Shown here: piece after piece, positions 1-10,900 of the stretch
Position numbering within the stretch: position 1 is the first letter of the stretch
Layout of the letters: the number at the start of each line of letters is the position of its first letter
Assembly: GCA_016858145.1 (NCBI GenBank)
Contig: JAEHOE010000007.1
Coordinates: 1,550,001 to 1,614,000, forward strand
Reading direction: 5' to 3'
DNA length: 64,000 nt
Source of the DNA: Edaphochlamys debaryana
Lineage: Eukaryota > Chlorophyta > Chlorophyceae > Chlamydomonadales
Made by a program: the position numbers and the translations under genes
The notes under the pieces: model-generated
What the model was told of the DNA's origin: nothing
The model's database searches: none
Seen by the model: the letters and a program-made list of their open reading frames with translations, nothing else

Positions 1-15
1 GCGTAGCCGGGAGGG

Positions 16-3000
16 ATGGAGGTGAGGACGGGCGAGGCGAGTGTCAAGGGCGTCAGGACTGGGCCGCGGCTGCTACGGACAGCGGCCTTCGGGCAACGAC
101 AGGCTCCACGGCTTCTGTACCGTTGGGCGCTTTCTGGCGGCCGATGGTGCGGCCACGGAGGAGACCAGGCTTATAAGACGTCCACTCGAAGGAGCCCCGC
201 CCCCACACGGGCTGCTTTGCTCTGGGACTGCAATCAATCAGATGTGCGCAAGGCGCTGCACTGGCGTCAACGGTGTGGGCGGCTTCTACGAGGCCCGCGC
301 AATCGTCGTCAAACACCATCCAAGCCGGGGCAGCTTCCCGGGCTGGAGCACCTGCGCCCAGCTCATGCGCAATATGATGGGAATGGAGCTGAGCTCACTG
401 CCAGTCGCACAGAGAGGTGTTCCCTGTTCACATCCAGCGTGGACGGGACCGCGCAAGTTGTCTGGGCGACAGGACCTGCCCCAAGAGCGGCTGCGGTTGC
501 ACAGCAGCTGGCCAGGACAGCCAAGGGCTTGACTCCAGGCTGCTTGCTCGACACACGTTGCGCACCCGCCCCCCTCCTAGTGACGCCACGCCCGAGCCCT
601 GGGCTCCGAGCTTTTACCTGTGCCGCTGCCAGCCGCCAGAGGCTCGCGGCACAGCATCAGCTGTCTGGACGTACAGCGCCCAGCACCAGCGCAACCAGGC
701 GTTGTGCTCTGTAGAACTGCTTGACGTGGCCGTGGCCGTCGAAGCCCCTGTTGACCACGTTCTCCCGCCCTTTCCCTCTCCCAGAAATACGAATTCCTGA
801 GCCGGACGGGGGAGGGGGCGTATGGGTCCGTGTGGCGGGCACGAGACAAGAACACGGGCCTCATGGTGGCCGTGAAGAAGATGAAGGACGTGCCCCAGAA
901 CGAGGAAGAGAGCGAAATCGCTATGCGGGAGGTCCGCGTGCTACAGCTTGCCAAGGTGGGGCTGCAGGAGAAGCGAGGGAGCGCATGCTGTTCGCGCGGC
1001 ACGCAGTGACGTTACCACTGTGTCTTTGGTTTGCTGCGCACTTGGGATGCCGGTTGCTGGGCGGGACACAGGTGTGGGTGCCGGTTTCAGTGGTACGGTG
1101 GTTTTAGATGACCGTTGGCCCAAAAACCCGACACGTACCTGCTTGCTTGATCTCTCCCCTCGTGCACACTCCCCTTTCACCCACAGAATGTCAACATCGT
1201 CAACCTGCTGGAGGTGCGGGGCGTTTGGAGTGTTGACGTACGGGGCCCGCGGGCGCTGAGGGGTTGGAGCTTACCTAGCGCCAAGGCAGCAACGGATAGC
1301 CTTTGGCCGTAACCCGGGTCCTGCTCCGTTATGCAGGCTTACAAGAGTCAGAGCGGGCGGCTCTACCTCGTCTTTGGTAAGTTATGGGCGCCAAGGTCCA
1401 GGGTCACTAGGAACGCCCTTCACTTGTTGACGGACACGTCGGGCCAAAACAGGCAACCTCTTTCTGTCTGATAGGCGCCCATTCACACAGTCCACATTCC
1501 TCTGATCCCCTCTCCTCCCTTTCCTCCCTCCCTCCTCCCTCTCCGACAGAGTATGTGGAGCGGACGCTGCTGCAGGAGCTCAAGGGCTGCCGCGGCGGTC
1601 TGGCGCCGGGGGTGGTCAAGAGCGTGACGTGGCAGCTGGCGCAGGCGCTGTCGTACTTGCATCGGAAGCAGATCATCCACCGCGACGTCAAGCCCAGCAA
1701 CATCCTGCTCACCGAGAACGGGGTGGTCAAGATCTGCGACTTCGGGTTCGCGCGTGCCATGACGTCGAGCTCCGCCGACCCTGCGTACACCACCTACGTC
1801 GTCACACGGTGGTACCGAGCACCAGAGGGTGAGCTCCTCCTCCCAGCGAAGCCCTGTGTCTCTATCATCAACAGCTCATCACGCACAGGCTCACTGCCCG
1901 CCTGCCACGCGTGCGCCCGTCTCCACCATCCCCGCCATCTTCTCGCTCACTCACTCTCCAACTCCGCGCTTGCGTCCTTCTTGTCGCCCTGCAGTGCTGG
2001 TGGGCGACAACTACGGCCCGCCGGTGGACGTGTGGGCGCTGGGCTGCATCTTCGCCGAGATGCTGGCGGGCCGGCCTCTCTTCCCCGGCAAGAACCACCA
2101 CGACCAGCTCTGGCTCATCCTCAAGTGCCTGGGCACCATGACGGAGCGGCAGCTGGAGCTGCTGGACGCAGACCCGCAGTTCGCCTGCTTCCGCCTGCCC
2201 ACGCAGAGCGAGGTCGAGACGCTCGAACAGCGGTGCGTCGGGGCGCTTGTGGCTGGTTCCACTACACCTTTGCTCCGGCTTCAGCGTACTGTCGGTTCCG
2301 CGTTGCTGGCTTGGTCGTGGCGTAAGCTGAAGGCCTGAAGCTGCGCTCTTTCATGCGTGTCCCCTGCCCGTGCACCCTTGCAGGCTGCCGCACGCCAGCC
2401 CGGCCGCCATGCAGCTGCTGCGCGCCTGCCTGCACCCCGACCCGCAGCAGCGCGCCACCGCCGAGGAGCTGCTGGCCATGCCCTACTTCTCGGGCGTCAC
2501 CGAGGCCATGCCCCTGGACGACCTGCTCTTCTACCCCGTGAGCAGCCCGCGGCTGGGATGCAGGGGTTGCAGTTCAAACTCACCGCTTGCTCGGCCCGTG
2601 CCTGCATAGCTTTTGCAAAACTGGCATGGGAGAGCGGAGAGCAGACACGGACCGTGCTCTGAAGGTGCGCCTTCCTGTCATGTGCCCCGCAGGACCAGGA
2701 CATGCGGACGCGGCTGGAGCGCGTCGTCGCGTCCGACCAGCAGGCCGCCCACGCGGCCGCCGCGCGCGAGGCCGCGCTGGCGCTGCCCAGCGGCCCTCGC
2801 ATGCGCAGCGGCACCCTCGCCGCCGTCTACGGCAAGCCGCCCTCGCAGCCCTCCGGCAGCACCGCTCCGCACCTGCCCCCTGCGGCGTCCCCCTCCCGTC
2901 CCTCCGGCCCGCCGCCGCTGCCGTCCAAAGCCTCCAGCGTGCCCAAGCTTGACCCGCCGCCGGTGGGCCCCTCCACCTCCTCCCAGCTGCAGGCGCAGAC

Positions 3001-5233
3001 CAGCGACGGCGGCGTGGGCGCTGGCGGGTTGCTCGCGCAGCAGCGACCGCCGCTGCAGCGCTACATCACGGCCCCCGCCGGCTCCATCGCGGCAAAGGTC
3101 CACGCCCAGCCGCCCCCGCTGCAGCCGCTTCACCGGGGCGAGCAGGGCACAGGGGCCTCCGGCTCGCACCTACCACCGGCACCAGGCACGGCAGCCGCCG
3201 CAGCAGCAGCAGCGGCTGCAGCGGCGGCGGCGGCAGCTGCGGCAACGGCAGCAGCCGCAACAGCAGGTTCCCACGGAGCGTATGCGGGCAACGGCCACGT
3301 GTCTTCAATGGTAGGCATGGGAATGGGCCAGGCCCACGCCGGGCCCGCCCAGGCCCGCTCCAGGTCCAGATCCAGCTCGGGCGACGGCAGCGGCTCTCAG
3401 CACAGCTCCCCCGCGCACCCGCACCCGCCCGCACCACCACCGGCCCCAGCCCAGCCCGCTCCCAGCGGCGCCGCCGCGGGTGTGGTGCCCCTAGAGCAGC
3501 GCCCGCGCGGGCGGGCGTCATGGCGTGGCTCAGGCGATGGCACGATGGACCTCGTAGGAGCCGGCATGCGCCAGACGTCAGCAGGGCATCATCTCAACCA
3601 GCCCCACACCTCGATCACGGTCACCGCAACCGCGGAGGGCGGCAACGGTCGGCCAAGCGCTAGCCCGCCGCCAGGCACCAACTTCGAAATCACCGGCGGC
3701 GTGTTGCGACCCATATCGCAGCAGCAGCGGACGACGTGGAACGGCACCAACGGCGTCGCGCCGCCGCGGCCCGGCGCCGTCAGCGCCGGCGCCGTCAACA
3801 GCGCCGGCGCCAACAACGGAGGCCCAAACTCGCTGAACTCGTCCCTCAACTCCACACACAACTCGCATGCGGAGAACGCCATGAACGGCAACATGCCGGG
3901 GGGCCACCGCAAGGCCCACTCCTTGGCTGGCAATGAGTCCCTGCCGCCGCCCAGCTTCAGCTCGGGGGCGGCGAACCGCAGCGCAGGCGGCGGGCTGGGC
4001 GGGTTGCAGGGGCGCAGCCTGGCGCCGTCCCTGGCTCCAGGCACCGGCGGGCCGGGCGCCACGGGCGGGTTGCAGCTGCCGCCGTCGCAGTTCGGCTTCC
4101 CGCCCGCGGGCAACAACCGCCTCACGCCCTCGCCGCCGCCCGGCGCCTACGTGGCAGCGGGCGGCAACGGCGCCAGCGGAACCGGCTACCTCCGCCCCAC
4201 CAACGGCTCAGTGCTGAACCCCGGCCCCGGCCGCTTCAGCCAGGACGGCAGCGGCGCGGCGGCGGCCGCACTGTACGGCCAGACGCTCGGCCTCCAGGCA
4301 CGTGGCTCCAGCCTGAACGGGCAGTACGGCGCGCCGAGCAACGGCGCGCACTCCACAAACACGTCCCTGCCCGGCGCCGTGGACTCGGAGACGTCAGAGC
4401 CCGGCTTCGCGGATGCGTCCGCGTTCCTCAACGACGGCCGGCGAGCATCGGACACGGCCCTCTACGCCTCCACGGTGCTCAAGGACGGCAAGACCAGCCG
4501 ATCGGACCGGAACCTCATGCCACCCACGCTCATACCCCGACAGACGTCGGACGGCACCGTCGGTCCGACCGCCGGCCTGGGCGGCGGCGGAGGCGCGGGC
4601 TACATGCTGGGCGTGCTCCGGGCGCCGTCGTTCGGGCGGCGCAACGTCACCGCGCCGGTGGAGGCCGGCCCGCCCTCGCCCGAGCCGCCCGCGGCGCCCG
4701 CCAGCCTGCCGCCGCTCCAAGGCACGCCGCGCCGCATCTCTGCCCCCGAGACGCTGACCACGTCGGTCCTGGCGGGTGCCGGCGGCGGCGGGGTTGCGAC
4801 GGGCGGGGGCGGCAGCCGCATCCCCTCGGCCTCCGCCTCCCAGCCGCCCAGCAGCAACGGCTACATGCAGCGGCAGGGCCTCAAGCCAACGCCCCAGGCC
4901 GCGGCGGCGCACGCCGCCCAGGCCAACGGCCCAACGGCCAACGGTCAACCGCACGGCGCGGTGGGCAGCGCCCCCAACAGCGGGACGCTGTCGGCCCAGC
5001 CGAGTCAGGCCGAGCTGGGGGACGGTGAGTCATCCCACGTGTTTCTGCCGGCCCTGGAGGTGGGCGCTGGCAGCAAGGTGAGCCGTCCGGCGGCCAGCCA
5101 GACGGCGGGCGGGCGGCGGCCCAGCAAGAGCAACCCCCTGCGGACGGCGCCGGGGTCCGACTGCAAGCGGGAGGACGCCGCAGCGAAGAGCGCTCTGGTT
5201 CTGGAGGCGGTGCCGGAGGCCGGCGTTCTGTAG
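16..5233 (+). CDS. CDKL-family (cyclin-dependent kinase-like) Ser/Thr protein kinase with long disordered tail
   Basis: Exons: 16-21, 785-955, 1187-1213, 1337-1376, 1550-1828, 1995-2232, 2384-2537, 2693-5233; about 1151 aa. The kinase domain fills residues ~4-290: Gly loop GEGAYGSV (11-18), catalytic Lys in VAVKK (K33), a helix-C motif SEIAMRE that matches the NKIAxRE signature of CDKL kinases, HRDVKPSN (D127), DFG (145-147) and a MAPK/CDKL-like T-T-Y activation motif (162-164) followed by [10 protein letters not shown]. The start is the ATG at 16: codons ATG GAG followed by a GTGAGG donor give MEKYE, the usual beginning of CDKL proteins, and a stop lies in frame just upstream. The last exon encodes ~840 residues of Ala/Gly/Ser/Pro/Asn-rich sequence with a poly-Ala run and no domain I recognise. 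Known family role: several algal CDKL kinases control flagellar length. Assigning this gene to that process, or to a particular member (LF5 or FLS type), is inference. Confidence 0.88.
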
Positions 5234-6532
5234 AAGAGTCACTGAAAGAAGTCGATTCGGGCACGGGAAGGAAGAGGGCAAGCAGGGCACACGCAGCAGG
5301 GCAGGGGCGCCAAGCAAGCGCTGAGCAACGCGGCTCCGAGGAAGCCGCCACCGAAGCGTGTGTTGAGTATGCGTAAGAAAGAAAGCGCGGGGATTGTTTG
5401 GAGGTTGCAAGTGTAGATAGCGTGACTTGCAGGGCGCTGGCGTGGGCTTTTCACCGCGCGCAAGGTGTGGTGACGTGCGGTCGGCGGGCGGGTGTTGGGT
5501 GGCAATGGCTTGGAGGTTTCGGTCGGCCTGTTCCAAACCGGCTGGCGGTGTCGAGTCTTTGTGGATATGTGGGCACATAGATCAGGGTTATGACCAAACA
5601 CAGTATGACCACTCCTTGTGCCAGTCCGGCGACCAGTCTACGCGGGGAGATGCCGCAAACATGAGTGCAGGGCTGGCCGCTGGTTGTGAAGGGAGGCCTG
5701 TGTGGCCGGACTTTGTCTCGGGGCAACGGGAACGCGGCTTCAGGTCATTGCTGACCAATGACGTTGGTGCTTTCTAGCAGGGGCTTTTACACTAGCAGCT
5801 GAGGCCTGCATTGGCCTAATGCTGCTGGCTCTGATTTGCGCCGGAGCTCCTGTCTCCATGTACGACCCGTGACCTGTGTGTGTGTGTGTACGTCGACGGT
5901 GAACGATACTGGACTGCCTTATCGCCACTCTCACACCTGACTCAAACCTCTTACACGACGACACACCCCGCGCCTAGTCTGGGCAGTTGGGCCCTGGGCG
6001 CGGGCTGTCGAGTCAAACGGCCTCTCCTACTGGTACTGTAGATAGTTCACATCTTCCCAGCGTGTGGCTGGTGTTTGCACATACATAGAGACTGGCGGGC
6101 GACCGATAGTTGAGACCGGTTAAGAAGTAGCGTTGTGCATGCGGCATGTGCGTCTGCGCGACTGGGGCGCTCCTTGCGAGGGAAGCGCCGTTTTGCGGTC
6201 CCCTCGCGCTTGCGGTGCGTGCGCGCGCATCGGTGATGTGATTGCCACTACAGTCGTGACTACCTGTAGACGCGGTGCTAGGTTGCATCCTCACTGCTCA
6301 CACCCCGACTCGTCTCTTTCCGCGACTTTCTCTTCCTAGGCGTGATTCCGTGATGCTGCTAACCACGCCGTGTGGCGCTTTCTAACGAACGAGCACTGAG
6401 GACTGTGCGGGTTGTGCGGGCACTCGTGGCTGCGGCGCATGCGCCTTGGCTTGCGCCCGCATGGCGTGTCAAGATCAATGTGTACGGCTTGGATTGCACG
6501 GTGACGCCTGTCTGGACGGGCAACTTGTCGCT

Positions 6533-6537
6533 TGTAA
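6533..6537 (+). terminator. Candidate TGTAA poly(A) signal for the CDKL kinase gene
   Basis: TGTAA is the usual polyadenylation motif of chlorophycean algae. This one is 1.3 kb past the kinase stop codon and a second lies at 7067-7071. No nearer copy was seen, so the 3' UTR would be long. Confidence 0.4.
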
Positions 6538-7553
6538 CTGCTGAGTTTGGGCTCTAGGATGGAGGTCAGGTTGCATGGTGGTGACGGCGGGCAGGGAAGG
6601 AGGCAGGCAGGGTTAAGGCAGGGTACGTAATACCCGTGTTGGCCGAGGGGGCGAGTTCGTATCCATCTGCTGCGACTATGCATACCGTAATGACATGAGG
6701 GCCCGCAGCGCGGTGCCTGCTGTTCTGGACTGGGCTGGGACCGTCCAGCTGCCTAGCTACAAGGGTGGGGCTTCCGCTGCTCAAATTGTTGAATAGAGGG
6801 GCGGGGCCTGGACACGCAAGTCTCCTGGCCTGCGCGCTGCATCTGGTCATCGCCGCGGCGGCCAGAAGCTTGGCTATTGCAGCCGCAACGGCTGTTCCTT
6901 GGGGGGCGTAGTTACGTGGGTGCCTGGATTGTGTGTGGGGTAGGTTGGCCGTGGAGCGCTCAGATCGTAGCGGTCGCATCGCGGCCGCGGTGTGGGGTGT
7001 GTGGCTGGTGGTGGGGAGGGGTCGAGGCCCTGGTCACATGGCTTAGGGAAGGCGGTCTCTCATGTCTGTAACTGAACACGCGTGCGTTGGTCCGTGGGCC
7101 GCTCCTGTCGCTCCCGGGCTCAGCTGTCAGGGCACAGCGGAGTAACGGACCTAACGGTAGCCCCCGGTTGTGCAGGCTAGGGTAAGGGTCCCTGCGCCCG
7201 GTCGCTTACAGCGCCAAGGGCAGTCGGTAGCTTGCCGCTGCCCCGCTACGCCACATCACCACCAGGCCGCAACCCCTCTCGGTCTTACGCATCCCCCAAG
7301 CCCCAACCCTGCCCCAACACGGCAGACACTGCAACCACGCACTGCACAGGGCAAGCAAGACCTGTGCCGCGGCCTCTGCCCCGCTACGCTCACCGAGCCT
7401 TCGGGAGTACTCTGTCCATGCTCCTCAACTCTAGTCTCCTCGCCTCGGGCTTCTTGCAACACCTGCTCCCGTGCCTGCCCCCGTGCATTCACAATCAACG
7501 CCATGCCAGAAGCAATCCACGTCAACGCCCTCACGCGGATGAAGGAACGAAGG

Positions 7554-7558
7554 TTACA
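7554..7558 (-). terminator. Candidate TGTAA poly(A) signal (reverse strand) for the GH9 gene
   Basis: TTACA on the plus strand reads TGTAA on the minus strand, about 350 nt beyond the GH9 stop codon at 7908-7910. A second copy is at 7206-7210. Confidence 0.45.
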
Positions 7559-7907
7559 ACGCCATTATGTACGACAGCGTCACGGAAAGGGACCTTGCGG
7601 TACCTACCCTAGGGCGACATTCGTACGCCGCCCAGACACAAGCTTCAAATTGTAGCATCTTCCAAGAAAGCATGAATGGCAAATATCCTAGAACAGGCAT
7701 CAGAAGCTAGCTGTTTATGGGGAGGGTAAGTCCGCATTGCTGCAAAGGGCAGTACTCATGAATCTAGTGGCCAAGAAAGCTTGACTTGCTACCGTCCTAC
7801 TCCACCTAACGCGGCAGGCGTTGCAGCCTCACCGCCTCCTAAGTCCTGTCAGTCACCACGCACGATTATGTACGGCAACCTCAACACCTGTACGGCATTC
7901 TGGACCC

Positions 7908-10900
7908 CTAAACTGTAGCCGCGGCCCGCAGCCACTCGGCCGCTGCGGAGCGCAGCTGCCTTCGCGAGGGGTGCGCGCAGCCCCAGGCGTTGCCCGGGCT
8001 CGCCTGCACGCAGCTGACGCAGGCGGCGCGGGCGGCGGGCGTGGAGAGCTTGGCGCACTCGCCGCACGCCCAGGCGCCGATCCCCGCCGAGCCCACGCAC
8101 GAGAGGCACGTGGAGCGAGCACTAGCAGCATCCGGCATCGCGGCCGTGACCTGGGGGAGCGGGGAGTGCCGGGTAGGGAGGAAGGCCTGGGGTTGAGCGC
8201 AAAGTAGAGACGGTGAGGGGGACAGTCCGCCCACCACACGCTGCAGAGGCACAGGCGCACAGCTGGCTGCAAGTATCGACGCGTACCCCCGGGGATTTGA
8301 GCGGGAAGCGGCCTTGGCCGGGGTGAGGCTAGAGTATGTTCGGGGGAGACGGAGAAAGCCCTGGGAGCTGACAGCTGAGGGCAGCCCCGCCGCACCTGGA
8401 AGCAGTTGTTGCAGCCCCACGTGTCCGCGGCGCCGGCCCCCACCACACAGGCGCTGCACTCGCGGGCGCGGGTGAGGTCGGTCCCCACCAGGGAGGGCGC
8501 GGCGCAGGGCTGCGGGCAGGCCCAGTCAGTCCCTGGGGGGGGGCGGAGGAGGAGGCGGCGGTGGAGGAGGCAGGTTGGTTAGGGCGGCATCAGGTGCGGC
8601 GCCTCGCGCGGTCACCGGCGCTTCTTCCCGCCCCCTCCCACTCCCCAGGCGGAGAAGGCCCACGGCAGCTCCTGTGCCCCGGCGTGCCCTAAAGTCGAAT
8701 GCCAGGTCGCAGCACCCGGTCTGCGCTATCTCCTGCCCTCCCGCCCCTCCTGCTTCACCCCCCACGGCCAGCCCCGGCGCCTCACCCTTGGGCGCTGCCC
8801 CCGGCACGCACTCGTTCATGCACACGCCCTGCACGCCCGCGTCCGTGATGGGCGCCGCGGCGCAGGCGAGGCACTTCCAGGGGTCCAGCCCGGCGGTGCG
8901 GAGGCGGGCCACGCAGGTGCGGCAGGCGGCGGGGGCGGCGACCTGGGGCTTGGCGCATTCGAGGCAGGCGTAGTCGGAGGGGGCGCAGTCGGTGGGGGCG
9001 GGGCTGGGCGAGGGCGAGGGGGAGGGGGACCGAGAGGGAGAGGGAGAGGGGGAAGGCGAGGGGGAAGGGGACCGAGAGGGCGAGGGCGAGGGGGACGGAG
9101 AAGGAGAAGGAGAGGGAGAGCGGGATGGGGATGGAGAAGGAGTGGGGGAAGGCGAGGGCGAGGGAGATCGGGAAGGAGACGGAGATGGCGAGGGGGAGGC
9201 CGAAGGAGACGGCGAGGGCGATGGCGACGCAGAAGGGGACGGCGAGGGCGAGGGCGATGGCGAGGCCAGGGGCCCATGCGTGCAGGTGAGGGCGCAGTAC
9301 GAGGCCCAGGTGCAGCCCCCGGCGGTGATGCCTCGCTCCAGGGAGGCCAGGGCCTGGGGGGGGGGGGGGGGGGGGGGGCAGGGGGCAAGGGGGGGTGAGG
9401 AGGAGGGAGCCAGAGCGTTGAGGCCTGGAGGGTTCACGAGGCATCTGGGACATCTGGGGCAGGGGGAGGAGGGGGTCAAGGAAGCAGGGCACCACCCAGG
9501 GCACCCTCCAGCGCACTGTGATACCAGGTATTAACGCTGGCCTGCCACCTCTGGCCAGAGTGCGCGCGCACCCCCCCCCCCCAGCCAGCCCAGCCCGGCG
9601 CCGCGGCTCACCGCCAGTGCGCCCGTGAAGCCCGCGTTGTAGTCCACAGCCACCTGGGGGCATGGGGGGGGGAGGGAGGGAAGGGAGAGGGGGGGAGAAG
9701 GAGGGTGGAGAGGGAGTGGTGGGGGCGGCGGGGGCAGCGCAGGAGGGAAACAGGCCACCCGTGCACTTGCAGTTCAGCCCTTCCTGCCTCCCACTCCAGC
9801 CCACGTCCCCAACCGCACCCCCAACCGCACCCCCAACCGCGCCCCCAACCGCACCCCCAACCGCACCCCCGCCCCGCACCTCGTTCTTCTTGTAGTCCCG
9901 CCGGTCGTCCACGTACGAGTCGTCCGGCCCCGGGCCGCCCACGAGCGCCCCCGCCAGTGTGCTGGGGTTGGGCCCGGGCGCATCCAGCTGCGCCCAGGAG
10001 CAGGACACGGCGTAGGCGGGGTCGCAGGAGGCGCTGCGGTGGTGGGGGCGGCCGGGGGACTTGTGCTGGGGCGTGGGCCTGAGGGCGGGAGGTGGGGAAT
10101 GGGGGGAGGGGAGGATGATGGAGGGGGTTAAGGGAGGGGGGTTAGGCCAGCGGCCGGGCGACAGGAAGAGGCAGGGGTGGAATGTGCTTGCACCCACGTG
10201 CCATCGCCGCAGGTGGCGGTACCGTCCTCTCGTCTCTCCCCCAACGCCGCAGCCTCACCTGTACCCGACGACGTACGACTGGTTCTGCGTGTTGTCGCCC
10301 AGCATGTACGACACCTGCGACCGCGCCCAGCACTGTCGTACCACACGGGCCGCGGGCGTGAGGGCGGCGCCCGCGCCGCCGTCGGGGCGGGAGGAGGCCA
10401 GGGCCACGAGCGCAGCGTTGGCTGCGGTGGGATGATGGGGGTAGGAAGGGGAATTGGCACCGTATGACGGCGAGCGGATGAACACAGATGAGGCTTACAA
10501 CAGGCAGGCAACGGGAGGCGCGAGTGGTCGTTGGCACCCACCCGCGTGGCGCAGGCTGCCCCACTCGGTCAGCCAGGCCAGGCCCCCGGGTGTGTAGCAC
10601 AGCCCGCCGCCGCCGGTGGAGGCGCAGGAGGTGCCCCTCGAGTCGATCCACCTGCGGGAGCATGACGGCATGACGGCATCGTCAATGGTTTGAGGCACAG
10701 CCCCTCGCATGGCCGGGTGCACCGTCTCGCACCGGTGCCGGTGGGCTGGAGGCTGCCCTCAGCGTGGCCTGTACGGCACCCGCACTGCCCGTACGGCGTG
10801 TGTCCCCTCACACCTGGACGTGAAGGTGCTGAGGTAGGACTCGAAGGCCGCCACGTCAGCGGCCGAGCCCGCGCCCGAGTCCCGCAGCAGCAGCGCCGCG

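Larger units (their letters stand above)
5234..7907. other. Intergenic region between convergent 3' ends (kinase and GH9 cellulase)
   Basis: No exon-like open frame, RNA gene or mobile element was recognised in this 2.7 kb. It should hold the 3' untranslated regions of the two converging genes. It contains a short TG microsatellite near 5876-5888 and the polyadenylation motifs listed separately. Base composition is less GC-extreme than the coding regions. Confidence 0.6.

Noticed and set aside
8998..9275. Regular repeat that could suggest a CRISPR-like or satellite array
   Set aside because: There are no unique spacers; it is a degenerate hexamer that encodes an in-frame Ser-Pro linker in a eukaryotic gene.
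8782..10197. 471-codon minus-strand open frame overlapping GH9 exons 12-14 in another frame
   Set aside because: It reads through GH9 introns and shifts the frame of the conserved [13 protein letters not shown] block. The spliced GH9 frame explains the conserved residues.
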